Assembly: GCA_035689185.1 (NCBI GenBank)
Contig: DASSLY010000107.1
Location: 1-11,084, forward strand
DNA length: 11,084 nt
Source of the DNA: DASSLY01 sp035689185
GTDB lineage: Bacteria; Actinomycetota; Actinomycetes; Actinomycetales; Dermatophilaceae
Direction: 5' to 3'
The translations under genes were made by a program, and so were the position numbers. Position 1 is the first letter of the stretch. Each line of letters opens with the position of its first letter. The notes under the pieces are model-generated. The model ran no database searches and was not told the origin of the DNA. It saw nothing but the letters and a program-made list of their open reading frames with translations. Below, piece by piece: positions 1 through 6,654 of this stretch.

Positions 1-390
1 GTCACGACCCTGTCCGGGGGCCAGCAGCGTCGGGTGCTCATCGCTCGCGCCCTCGCCTCCGAGCCCGACGTCCTGATCATGGACGAGCCGACGGCCGGCG
101 TCGACGTCGCCAACCAGCGCGTGCTGGCCGACGTGATGGCCCGGCTCGCCGCCGCCGGCACCACGATGGTCGTCGTCACGCACGAGCTGGCCGCGCTCGC
201 CGAGGTCGTAACCCGTGTCGTGGTCGTCGACGGCGGCCGCATCCGGTTCGACGGCCCGTTGCGGGAGTACACGTCCGGTCGCCACGAGCGGCACGACGGC
301 CACCACGACGACGTCGACGACCACGTCCCGACCCGCGTCTTCACGCCGACCGCAGGTCCCGTGGACCCCCGCGGTGGTGGTCCCCGGTGA
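1..390 (+). CDS. znuC: Zinc ABC transporter ATP-binding protein, C-terminal part (5' truncated by window edge)
   Basis: This is the nucleotide-binding subunit of a metal ABC importer, which hydrolyses ATP on the cytoplasmic face to drive uptake through the permease encoded next. Reading from base 1, 129 residues are visible. They include the signature LSGGQ (residues 4-8), Walker B with catalytic Glu (VLIMDEP, 24-30), the D-loop GVD and the switch His (61, in VTHE). The Walker A half lies before the window. Residues 95-108 form a His/Asp-rich tail (HERHDGHHDDVDDH), which suits a zinc system but is not proof of the metal. Zinc specificity is inferred from the downstream ABC-3 permease and Zur. 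Manganese or iron transporters share this architecture, but the Zur neighbour makes zinc most likely. The stop is TGA at 388-390, followed by 85 nt before the permease start. Confidence 0.93.
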   Translation, partial: VTTLSGGQQRRVLIARALASEPDVLIMDEPTAGVDVANQRVLADVMARLAAAGTTMVVVTHELAALAEVVTRVVVVDGGRIRFDGPLREYTSGRHERHDGHHDDVDDHVPTRVFTPTAGPVDPRGGGPR

Positions 391-462
391 CACGCCGCGC
401 CGGGCCGCGCCACCAGGCCGTGCCCACCCCATCGTCCGCGCCGTCCCCGCAGTGCCACGACC

Positions 463-468
463 AGGAGG
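463..468 (+). promoter_or_regulatory. Ribosome binding site of znuB
   Basis: A perfect AGGAGG lies 7 nt before the ATG at 476. It fixes that start, although the reading frame stays open far upstream into the ATPase gene. Confidence 0.85.
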
Positions 469-475
469 TCCCCCG

Positions 476-1462
476 ATGACCGAGCTGCTCGCCCTGGGCT
501 TCATGCGCCAGGCGCTCGTCGCCGCCGTGCTCGTCGGCATCGCCGCCCCCCTCGTCGGCGTCTTCCTCGTGCAGCGACGCCTCTCGCTCATCGGCGACGG
601 GATGGGCCACGTGGCCCTGGCCGGAGTCGCCGTGGGCGTCCTCACCGGCACGGCGCCAGTGCTCACCGCCCTGGTGGCCGCGGTCGCCAGTGCTGTCGCG
701 ATCGAGCTCATTCGCGCCCACGGCCGCACCAGCGCCGACGTGGCGCTGGCGGTGATGTTCTACGGCGGGATCGCGGCGGGGGTGGTGATCATCGGCCGCT
801 CCGACGCGGGCACCCCGACCAGCCTGACCCAGTACCTGTTCGGCTCGATCACCACGACCAGCGTCACCGACCTGTGGGTCTTCCTGGTGCTCGCCGTTGT
901 CGTGGTCGGCACGGTATGGGTGCTGCGGCCAAGGCTGTTCGCCGTGGCCAACGACGAGGAGTACTGCCGCGCAACCGGTCTGCCGGTCACCGCGCTGAAC
1001 CTGGTCCTGGCCGTGCTCACCGCGGTGACCGTGGTGGTGTCGATGCGCGTCGTCGGCCTGCTGCTGATCAGCGCGCTCATGATCGTCCCGAACGCCGCAG
1101 CCCAGCTGCTCGGCACCAGCTTCCGCTCCAGTGTCCGGATCGCCGTCGTCATCGGCGTGCTGGCCGGCGTCGGCGGGGTGGTGGTTTCCTACTTCGCGGC
1201 CACCCCCTCGGGCGGCACCATCGTGCTGCTCGCCATCGCGGCGTTCGGCCTGGCCGCGGTCGCCACCTCGACCCGGGCCCGGTGGTTGCGGTTCCGCCAC
1301 CAGGAGGCGGAGGGTCACGAGCACGAGCACGGACCTGGCTGCGGTCACGAGGCGGTCGCCCACGAGGGACATGTCGACTACCTGCACGACGGACACCGGC
1401 ACGCCCCGCACGAGGGGCACTACGACGAGCACGCGACGACCGATCCCGCACGGAGCAGTTGA
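476..1462 (+). CDS. znuB: Zinc ABC transporter permease (ABC-3 family) with His-rich C-terminus
   Basis: This 328-residue protein is the membrane-spanning subunit of the zinc importer and would partner the ATPase encoded just upstream. Residues 1-265 are a run of hydrophobic helices. They carry the ABC-3 family segment LSLIGDGMGHVALAG (about 36-50) and the conserved late helices around LLLISALMIVPNAAAQ (about 195-210). After about residue 270 comes a charged cytoplasmic tail with 13 histidines between residues 275 and 319, mostly in HEH and GH pairs. Such tails are common in zinc-handling proteins and may bind or buffer the metal, which is inference. The length without the tail is normal for the family. 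The start is set by the AGGAGG at 463-468. The stop TGA (1460-1462) shares one base with the ATG of zur, so the two are probably translationally coupled. Confidence 0.93.
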   Translation: MTELLALGFMRQALVAAVLVGIAAPLVGVFLVQRRLSLIGDGMGHVALAGVAVGVLTGTAPVLTALVAAVASAVAIELIRAHGRTSADVALAVMFYGGIAAGVVIIGRSDAGTPTSLTQYLFGSITTTSVTDLWVFLVLAVVVVGTVWVLRPRLFAVANDEEYCRATGLPVTALNLVLAVLTAVTVVVSMRVVGLLLISALMIVPNAAAQLLGTSFRSSVRIAVVIGVLAGVGGVVVSYFAATPSGGTIVLLAIAAFGLAAVATSTRARWLRFRHQEAEGHEHEHGPGCGHEAVAHEGHVDYLHDGHRHAPHEGHYDEHATTDPARSS

Positions 1463-1854
1463 TGGTCAACACCACTCGTCGTCCGACCCGCCAACGCGTA
1501 GCGGTCGCAGCGATGCTCGCGGGGGCGGAGGACTTCGCGTCGGCCCAGGACGTGCATGCCCGGCTCCGGGCCGCAGGCGAGTCCGTCGGCCTGGCAACGG
1601 TGTACCGCACCCTCCAGGCGATGGCCGCGGACGGCGAGGTGGACGTGCTGCGCACCGACGACGGGGAGGCTTCCTACCGCGCCTGCTCCCGCGGTCACCA
1701 CCACCACCTGGTATGCCGCTCCTGCGGCCGCACCGTCGAGGTCGAGGGGCCGACCGTGGAGCAGTGGGCGGACCGGGTCAGCGCCGAGCACGGCTTCACC
1801 GACGTGACCCACACCCTGGAGATCTTCGGCAGCTGCGAGGACTGCCGGCGCTGA
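1462..1854 (+). CDS. zur: Zinc uptake regulator, Fur family
   Basis: This 130-residue winged-helix repressor senses zinc and would repress the uptake operon that encodes it. The DNA-binding N-terminus includes the recognition-helix segment GLATVYRTLQAM (43-54). All three zinc sites described for M. tuberculosis Zur (FurB) can be matched with a one-residue offset. The sensing-type site is D61, C75, H80 and H82. The structural site is C85, C88, C125 and C128. The third site is H79, H81, E100 and H117. This argues for Zur over Fur, PerR or Nur. The ATG overlaps the znuB stop (TGATG), so expression probably depends on znuB translation. The operator expected for autoregulation would lie upstream of znuC, outside the window, and no Zur box was recognised here. 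Confidence 0.95.
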   Translation: MVNTTRRPTRQRVAVAAMLAGAEDFASAQDVHARLRAAGESVGLATVYRTLQAMAADGEVDVLRTDDGEASYRACSRGHHHHLVCRSCGRTVEVEGPTVEQWADRVSAEHGFTDVTHTLEIFGSCEDCRR

Positions 1855-1918
1855 CGGAGCGCAGGAGACGCTTCGCCGGAGGCCCCTGGGGGCCGCGAAT
1901 CCCGCCGCCGTGGCTCAC

Positions 1919-1962
1919 CGTTGCGCGCTGCCTACCCGGCCCGCCCCAACGGCGGCGCAACG
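1919..1962. repeat. Inverted repeat in the convergent zur / PKD-like gene interval
   Basis: CGTTGCGC (1919-1926) and GCGCAACG (1955-1962) are perfect 8-bp inverted arms separated by 28 nt, inside the 141-bp gap between two converging genes. A GGCCC/GGGCC arm pair (1881-1885 and 1890-1894) lies closer to zur. Either could form a transcript hairpin and end transcription. Neither is followed by a T-run, so a terminator role is only a guess. Confidence 0.3.
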
Positions 1963-1995
1963 CGGCACCAGCCAATTCGCGTGACACCGCGACGG

Positions 1996-2877
1996 TCAGC
2001 GGATCAGCACGTTCTTCGCGGTCTTGACCACCAGCGGCTGCGGGGTCCCGGTCACGGTCGCGGTCGCCGGGATCGGCGCCCACGCACTGCCGTTCACGCT
2101 GAACTCACCGCCATAGGTCACGTCCACCCTGGCCACAAACGAACCGGGACGCTCATACGGGTGCCGCACCAGCCCCTCCGGCCACGGCCCTCCCGGGTTC
2201 CTCGTCGGCCCGACCCCGTTCCCGTCACCGAACAGGTACGTGTAGTGGTCCAACGTCGGACGGATCTTCACCCGGTACCCCAGCAACGTGAACGCGTCCA
2301 CCTCCAACGGCTGGAACCCGGCTGCCGGCCAGCGCACCTCATAGAACACCGGCAGCCGCACCAGCGTCACGTCGCCCTCCGGCTGCAGATGCAGCCCGGG
2401 CCTGGCAAACACCGTCCGGTTGAACGCGCTGATGATCGACCCCAACCCCAACACCGTGCTCCCCGGCGCCAGCTCCGGGAAACAGGTCCGGCCGACCGGA
2501 GCCCAACCCGAAACGGACCGCCCCGCGGCGTCGACCTCTCGCCGGTAAACGACCGTCAGGGGCCCGCGTCCTTGGCTCGGGGGATTGCCCGCGCATGCCG
2601 TCACCGCTCGCACGCAGTACACCTCATCGACGGAAGGACCATTGATGTCGTTCGCCGAGCAAGCCACCCTGCTTCGATACTCATAGGCAACCTTGAGCGG
2701 CTTGCCGTCAACATCGAGGCCGTTTCGCAAGAAGCCAAGCTGACGGACCGTCAGGGTTACGATTAGGCCGTCACCTCCGCCATCGCAAACGAGATCGCCG
2801 CACGTGTCGGCAATCGCAATGCCACACACAACGACGACCAGCGCCCCGGCCATGACGAGGGAAATGATTCGCCTCAT
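1996..2877 (-). CDS. Secreted Cys-rich protein with C-terminal PKD-like domain, function unknown
   Basis: I do not recognise a named function. The 293-residue protein starts with a signal peptide (MRRI, a hydrophobic stretch, then AIA before Asp24). It should be exported, and no second membrane segment or lipobox is seen. The mature part has six cysteines (26, 31, 73, 88, 95, 132), enough for three disulfides. Residues of about 206-265 resemble a PKD/immunoglobulin-like fold: YLFGDGNG at 214-221, then HPYERPGSFVARVDVTY about 25 residues later. PKD domains usually mediate extracellular contacts. ATG 2877 is chosen because its ATGA overlaps the stop of the upstream lipoprotein gene and a CAGGTGG lies just before it; a GTG at 2904 would add 9 residues without a signal-peptide benefit. 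The 5' half is much lower in GC (47-62% per line) than the 3' half (up to 78%). Confidence 0.75.
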   Translation of the reverse strand: MRRIISLVMAGALVVVVCGIAIADTCGDLVCDGGGDGLIVTLTVRQLGFLRNGLDVDGKPLKVAYEYRSRVACSANDINGPSVDEVYCVRAVTACAGNPPSQGRGPLTVVYRREVDAAGRSVSGWAPVGRTCFPELAPGSTVLGLGSIISAFNRTVFARPGLHLQPEGDVTLVRLPVFYEVRWPAAGFQPLEVDAFTLLGYRVKIRPTLDHYTYLFGDGNGVGPTRNPGGPWPEGLVRHPYERPGSFVARVDVTYGGEFSVNGSAWAPIPATATVTGTPQPLVVKTAKNVLIR

Positions 2878-3479
2878 TTTGCCACCTGAATGTGCTTCAT
2901 CCACCAGATGGAGTCTACAAATCGCACCGTAGCATAAAATTCCAGCGACCTACGCGCAGGAGTGCGCACGACCGCCCCAGCGCTATCGATCACTGGGCTC
3001 GGCAGTTGCCTGCCAAGGACAGCTACCCCTGTCTCTGACGGGAGACGCGACTCAGCGAAGATTCCCGTGGTCTCGAAGATGTCCCCGCGCTGATGCTGCC
3101 CATTCTTCGCATAACCCTTGGCTGTGTCGATGTAGTTGATGCAAGTCTTGCACTCTGGCAGGGACAGTCGTTCCAGCACTACGGGGTTGGCCGTACGCCA
3201 ACTAACGTTGATGTTCTCGAAATAGTAGCGAACGAATGCCTCGGCGCCCTTGGACGTGTTCTTCCGCGCGGCGGCGGGGTAGTTGGGGTCGACCGCTGTC
3301 GTCGTGGCCGTCGGCGTTGGTGGGGTCGTCGGCACCGACGAGGACGTGACCGGCGGCCTGCTCGTCCCGGTCGGGGTCGGCGCCCCTTCCGGGTCGCCGC
3401 CGCTGCAGCCGACCAGCGCTGTCAGCGCTGTCAGCGTGACCACGGTCAGCGCGCGCGAGCGCAAGAACAGTGAGCCCAT
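2874..3479 (-). CDS. DUF6318-like lipoprotein
   Basis: This predicted 201-residue lipoprotein is probably anchored on the outer face of the membrane. It has basic residues, a hydrophobic core and a lipobox LVGC with the lipidated Cys at 25. A Thr/Pro/Ser linker follows (about 30-63), then a globular domain (about 65-201). That domain resembles the uncharacterised actinobacterial DUF6318 family: PAAARKNTSKGAEAFVRYYF, a CKTC pair at 110-113, and a Trp-rich end (IWWMKHIQ). The family call is from memory of its pattern. ATG 3479 is chosen because it creates a perfect lipoprotein signal and AGGGGAG lies at 3490-3484. Longer in-frame starts (up to 3812) would bury the signal peptide and overlap uppS. 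Its TGA overlaps the ATG of the next gene, so the two products are probably made together. The C-terminal two-thirds of the coding region is low in GC (about 47-57% per line). Confidence 0.8.
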   Translation of the reverse strand: MGSLFLRSRALTVVTLTALTALVGCSGGDPEGAPTPTGTSRPPVTSSSVPTTPPTPTATTTAVDPNYPAAARKNTSKGAEAFVRYYFENINVSWRTANPVVLERLSLPECKTCINYIDTAKGYAKNGQHQRGDIFETTGIFAESRLPSETGVAVLGRQLPSPVIDSAGAVVRTPARRSLEFYATVRFVDSIWWMKHIQVAK

Positions 3480-3483
3480 GGCG

Positions 3484-3490
3484 CTCCCCT
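3484..3490 (-). promoter_or_regulatory. Ribosome binding site of the DUF6318-like gene
   Basis: AGGGGAG on the minus strand, 4 nt before ATG 3479, decides the start over longer in-frame possibilities. Confidence 0.7.
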
Positions 3491-3501
3491 CTCCCAGCCT
3501 G

Positions 3502-3570
3502 CCGGTCCCATGCCGAGCCAGTCCCGGTCCCCCAGCGCCGGTCCTCAGAGCCGGTTCCCATTCCGGTCCC
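3502..3570 (-). repeat. Five copies of GGGACCGG-like motif in the lipoprotein 5' leader
   Basis: On the plus strand CCGGTCCC or close variants begin at 3502, 3524, 3538 (CCGGTCCT), 3551 (CCGGTTCCC) and 3563, at spacings of 22, 14, 13 and 12. The cluster lies between the putative -10 (3574-3579) and the ribosome binding site, so it would be transcribed as leader RNA. It could be a protein-binding array, an RNA element, or a decayed tandem repeat with a unit of about 13 bp. Confidence 0.6.
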
Positions 3571-3573
3571 CGC

Positions 3574-3602
3574 ATTATGCAGGAACCCGCCAGACCGGCG
3601 AA
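3574..3602 (-). promoter_or_regulatory. Candidate promoter of the DUF6318-like / PKD-like operon
   Basis: On the minus strand CATAAT (3579-3574) is preceded directly by TG. A weak -35 candidate, TTCGCC (3602-3597), lies 17 nt before it. This AT-rich hexamer stands out in a 265-bp GC-rich gap after uppS. Transcription would start near 3567, giving a leader of roughly 85 nt that contains the GGGACCGG repeats. The -35 matches consensus at only three positions. Confidence 0.45.
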
Positions 3603-3663
3603 GCCGCTGTCCACAGGCGATCGACCAGCGGGACCCCGTCGCCAGAGCCGCCCGACGGACTGT

Positions 3664-3675
3664 CGGCAGCTGCCG
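3664..3675. repeat. 12-bp perfect palindrome between uppS and the lipoprotein gene
   Basis: CGGCAGCTGCCG is a perfect palindrome without a loop, upstream of the candidate promoter at 3574-3602. It could be an operator for a dimeric regulator. A 12-bp GC-rich palindrome can also arise by chance, and nothing else supports a role. Confidence 0.3.
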
Positions 3676-3728
3676 GGACTGCACTCCAAGCCCGAACCGA
3701 TGAGCGCGGACGAGGAGCCGTCGGCGGC

Positions 3729-3741
3729 TGCGGGGACCGCA
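3729..3741 (-). terminator. Small hairpin just after uppS, possible weak terminator
   Basis: On the minus strand TGCGG and CCGCA flank a TCC loop, beginning 3 nt after the uppS stop. The stem is only 5 bp and no U-tract follows. GC-rich actinobacteria often lack U-tracts, so a terminator remains possible but unproven. Confidence 0.25.
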
Positions 3742-3744
3742 TGC

Positions 3745-4533
3745 TCAGTCGGTGGGCGACGCCTCCGGCAGCGCGTCGACCGCGCCGCCGTATCGGCGGT
3801 CGCGAGCGGCATACTCCCCGATCGCCCGCCACAGGTCGCGGCGGTCGAAGTCGGGCCACAGCCGGTCCGAGAACACCAGCTCGGCGTAGGCGGACTGCCA
3901 GAGGAGGAAGTTGCTGGTGCGCTGCTCGCCGGAGGACCGGATGAACAGGTCGACGTCCGGCATGGTCGGGTCGTCCAGGTGCCGCGCTATGGTGCGCTCA
4001 TCGATTCCGCCGGGCCGCAGCCGTCCGGCCTGCACCTCCTCCGCGATCCGTCGCGTGGCGTCGACGATCTCGGCGCGGCCGCCGTAGTTCACGCACATCG
4101 TCAGTGTCAGGACGTCGTTGCCCCGGGTCAGCTCCTGAGCGATCTCGAGTTCCTTGACCACCGAACGCCACAGCCTTGGCCGGCGCCCTGCCCACCGCAC
4201 CCGGACGCCCCAGCCGTTCAGCTGGTCCCGGCGCCGGCGGATGACGTCGCGGTTGAACCCCATCAGGAAGCGGACCTCCTCGGGGGACCGGCGCCAGTTC
4301 TCGGTGGAGAAGGCGTAGGCGGAGACGTGGCTGACGCCGATCTCGATCGCGCCGGCGACCACGTCGAGCAACGACGCCTCACCAGCCTCGTGGCCCTTGG
4401 TCCGGGGCAGCCCGCGAGCGTTGGCCCAACGGCCGTTGCCGTCCATCACGATCGCCACGTGCCGGGGCAGCCGCCCGGCGGCAATAGCTGGGGGTCGGGC
4501 CCCGCTGGGGTGGGGAAAGGGCTGCAGCGGCAC
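3745..4533 (-). CDS. uppS: Isoprenyl transferase (undecaprenyl / polyprenyl diphosphate synthase)
   Basis: This cytoplasmic cis-prenyltransferase adds isopentenyl diphosphate units to an allylic primer, making the lipid carrier for peptidoglycan and other wall polymers. The 262-residue product has the full family signature set. These are MDGNGRW with catalytic Asp31, GHEAG (48-52), SAYAFSTENW (71-80) and the C-terminal block DLFIRSSGEQRTSNFLLW (195-212), which binds the diphosphate. No ATG precedes the catalytic motif. GTG 4533 is chosen because it keeps the PHPSGARPP segment usual in actinobacterial members and lies 4 nt after the recO stop; CTG 4527 is an alternative. Product chain length (C55, C50 or a short chain) cannot be read from sequence by eye. 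It is probably co-transcribed with recO. Confidence 0.95.
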   Translation of the reverse strand: MPLQPFPHPSGARPPAIAAGRLPRHVAIVMDGNGRWANARGLPRTKGHEAGEASLLDVVAGAIEIGVSHVSAYAFSTENWRRSPEEVRFLMGFNRDVIRRRRDQLNGWGVRVRWAGRRPRLWRSVVKELEIAQELTRGNDVLTLTMCVNYGGRAEIVDATRRIAEEVQAGRLRPGGIDERTIARHLDDPTMPDVDLFIRSSGEQRTSNFLLWQSAYAELVFSDRLWPDFDRRDLWRAIGEYAARDRRYGGAVDALPEASPTD

Positions 4534-4537
4534 CGGT

Positions 4538-5266
4538 TCAGACCCGCTCGACCAGCCGCAGGCTGCGGACGCCGCGCTCCAGGTGCCACTGCAGGAACGC
4601 GGTGACCAGACCGCTGCCCTCCCGGCGGTGGCGGGCGTCGGTCGCGTCGGCAGTGGCCCAGTCGCCGGACAGCAGGGCGGCCAGCAGCCGCAACGTCTCC
4701 GGCGCGGGGGCGGCCGAACCCGGTGGCCGGCAGGACGGGCAGACCGCGCCGCCGCCGGCCAGGTGGAACGCCTTGTGCGGTCCCACGGAACCGCAACGAG
4801 CGCAGTCATGGAAGCTGGGGGCCCAGCCGGCCACCGACAGCGACCGGAGCAGGTAGGCGTCCAGCACCAGGCCCGGCTCGTGCTCACCGAGGGCCAGCGA
4901 GGACAGGCCGCCGGCCAGCAGGGTGAACTGCTGCAGTGCCGGCTCGCGTTCCTCGGTCAGCCGCTCCGCCGTCTCAAGCATGGCGGTGGCCGCGGTGTAG
5001 GCGACGTAGTCGCGGGCGAACTGCTCGCCGTAGGGCGCCAGCGTCTCGGCCTGGGTGACCGTGTCCAGCGAACGTCCTTCGTACAGCTGAACGTCCACCA
5101 CCATGCCGGGCTCCAGCCTGGCTCCGAACCGGCTCTTGGTGCGACGCACCCCCTTGGCCACGGCCCGCACCGTGCCGTGGCCGCGGGTCAGCAAAGTGAT
5201 GATCCGGTCGGCCTCCCCCAGCTTCTGGGTGCGCAGCACGATCGCTGCGTCGCGGTAGAGGGCCAC
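4538..5266 (-). CDS. recO: DNA repair protein RecO
   Basis: RecO works with RecR (and RecF) to load RecA on gapped single-stranded DNA and promotes annealing in recombinational repair. The 242-residue product starts with the OB-fold region typical of the family: YRDAAIVLRTQKLGEADRII (4-23), then GHGTVRAVAKGVRRTKSRFG. It has the zinc-finger cysteines C155, C158, C176 and C179 in the C-terminal domain. The length is normal. GTG 5266 fits the conserved N-terminus, though its Shine-Dalgarno (GGAG, very close) is poor. uppS follows after 4 nt, the common actinobacterial recO-uppS arrangement. A 58-bp gap separates it from the DUF2786 gene upstream. Confidence 0.95.
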   Translation of the reverse strand: MALYRDAAIVLRTQKLGEADRIITLLTRGHGTVRAVAKGVRRTKSRFGARLEPGMVVDVQLYEGRSLDTVTQAETLAPYGEQFARDYVAYTAATAMLETAERLTEEREPALQQFTLLAGGLSSLALGEHEPGLVLDAYLLRSLSVAGWAPSFHDCARCGSVGPHKAFHLAGGGAVCPSCRPPGSAAPAPETLRLLAALLSGDWATADATDARHRREGSGLVTAFLQWHLERGVRSLRLVERV

Positions 5267-5324
5267 CGCTCCATTCTCACCCGCCGGGCCACCGACCAGG
5301 TATGCCGCGCCGCGCCGGCCCGGG

Positions 5325-6563
5325 TCACCTGTCCAGCGCCGGCGCCGAGCCCAGGCTGGCCAGGTCCGCCGCGGCGCGCCCGGTCACCCACCCTTCGACG
5401 TTGGTGACCGAGCCGGACCTGGCCTGCTTCAGCTGGGGGAAGAACGCGTCCACGGCGTCATCGACATCCCGGCGCCGAGCGGCGAGCACCGGCAGCAGGT
5501 TGCGGCCCGAGTGCTCCTCCCCGGCCCGGGCGGTCTCCGCGGTGGTCGCCTCGCGCAGCCGTTCCCCGATCCGGCTGGCGTACGCGGACAGGAAGGACGA
5601 CCGGAACGACCTGGTGCGCGACCGGCCGTATCGATCGGTCCGGGCTCCGGCCTGGGTCATCGACGCGGTCGCCTGGACCAGCAGCGACGTGAACAGCAGC
5701 TCGACGGCAGCCACGTCGGTCGGGAACCCGACCACGGTGCAGAAGCCGACGTGCCTGGACCACACCGAGCGGCAGCGGTTTGCCTCGGCGACGACGTCCA
5801 GCAGCGCGGCCTTGGGCAACTCGTACGGGTTGTCGATGCCGATCCGAACACCACCGGGGAAACCGGCCCGCTGCGGGGCGGTGGCAGCGAGGAGAGCCTC
5901 GTCGATGCTGTGCTTGGCCATCAGCGCCTGGGCGCCCGCAGTGAACGTCTCCGCCTCGGCCGGGAAGGTGCTCGACTCGGCCTTGGCGAGCAGCGCCCGC
6001 ACCCGGGCCAGGATTCGCTCGTTCGGGACCGGACCTGCTGCGGCCGGTGCCGCGGTCCCCGGCAGCGGCCCGAGCAGCCCCAGCTCCGGCAACGTCGCCA
6101 ACAGCTCCACCAGCTCCAGCGCCGTGCGCACCCCCAGCGCCCAACCGCCGGGCTCCTGCTGGGTCCACACCCGAATGAACGGCTCGTTCGCCCGCCACCT
6201 CACCGCGATGTCCTCCTCAGCGAGCTGGGCCGCCCACCGAGGGTCCAGCGTCCTGGATGGGTAGGACTGCAGTTCCGCGGCCAGGGCATGCCGGAGCAGG
6301 CTGAGCCCCTGCGGCTCCCGTCGGCGCACCACCCGCACCAGGTCCGCCGGCTGCCACCCCAGCCGCCAGCTCCGCGCCACCCCCGCGGTGAGGGCCCGGG
6401 CGACCTGCCGCTCGGCCTCGCGTCGCCACCCGCCGACACCGGGCCGGGTCGCAACCCGAGCGGCCGCCGTCTCGAAGGATGGCCGGTCCTGGCGGCGCAG
6501 CGCCGCCAGGGCAGTGGCCATCTCGGCCACCACCTCGTGCTCGTATCCACTCCTGTCGGCCAC
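5325..6563 (-). CDS. DUF2786 domain protein, function unknown
   Basis: This 412-residue, soluble-looking protein has no signal peptide or membrane segment. The recognisable part is the short DUF2786 helix-rich motif at about 183-220: ILARVRALLAKAESSTFPAE, then LMAKHSID. It is followed by a longer Arg-rich region (about 250-380) of the kind that accompanies DUF2786 in actinobacterial and phage proteins. The N-terminal 180 residues are Ala/Arg/Leu-rich and not recognised. The biochemical function of the family is not known to me; its frequent occurrence in phages and the basic C-terminal half would allow nucleic-acid binding, which is inference. GTG 6563 is supported by GGGAG 6 nt upstream. It lies between the lactonase-like gene (91 bp away) and recO, all on one strand. 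Confidence 0.85.
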   Translation of the reverse strand: MADRSGYEHEVVAEMATALAALRRQDRPSFETAAARVATRPGVGGWRREAERQVARALTAGVARSWRLGWQPADLVRVVRRREPQGLSLLRHALAAELQSYPSRTLDPRWAAQLAEEDIAVRWRANEPFIRVWTQQEPGGWALGVRTALELVELLATLPELGLLGPLPGTAAPAAAGPVPNERILARVRALLAKAESSTFPAEAETFTAGAQALMAKHSIDEALLAATAPQRAGFPGGVRIGIDNPYELPKAALLDVVAEANRCRSVWSRHVGFCTVVGFPTDVAAVELLFTSLLVQATASMTQAGARTDRYGRSRTRSFRSSFLSAYASRIGERLREATTAETARAGEEHSGRNLLPVLAARRRDVDDAVDAFFPQLKQARSGSVTNVEGWVTGRAAADLASLGSAPALDR

Positions 6564-6654
6564 GCCGCGCTCCCGTCACTGCCCGCCACACGTTCTGTCC
6601 CGGCGACCCTAATCCGGTCCGCCGACAGAGCCGGTAGGTTCTCCACAGGGCGCG

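Noticed and set aside
391..475. Possible small gene or regulatory element between znuC and znuB
   Set aside because: The 85 bp hold only the znuB ribosome binding site. No start with good spacing, AT-rich hexamer or clear hairpin was seen.
341..1432. Long open frame of 363 codons antisense to znuB
   Set aside because: Its product is Asp/Gly/His/Arg-rich low-complexity without any family pattern. It mirrors the codon structure of the well-supported permease gene.
3411..3433. Tandem repeat of GCTGTCAGC in the lipoprotein signal region
   Set aside because: It only encodes the repeated Leu-Thr-Ala of a signal peptide hydrophobic core, so no separate element is needed.
3480..3812. N-terminal extension of the DUF6318-like protein to 3812
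   Set aside because: It would place over 100 residues before a perfect lipoprotein signal peptide and overlap the uppS coding end. The ribosome binding site at 3484-3490 supports ATG 3479.
3283..4605. Open frame of 440 codons on the plus strand opposite the lipoprotein gene and uppS
   Set aside because: It crosses two real genes and the promoter gap, has no recognisable domain, and results from GC-rich antisense codons lacking stops. The same holds for plus-strand frames at 1921-2766, 4397-5407, 5302-6264 and 5511-6737.
6564..6654. Promoter for the DUF2786 gene (TAGGGT box near 6607-6612 on the minus strand)
   Set aside because: A TANNNT hexamer is present but no -35 at proper spacing was found. 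Such boxes are frequent, so it is not reported as a feature.
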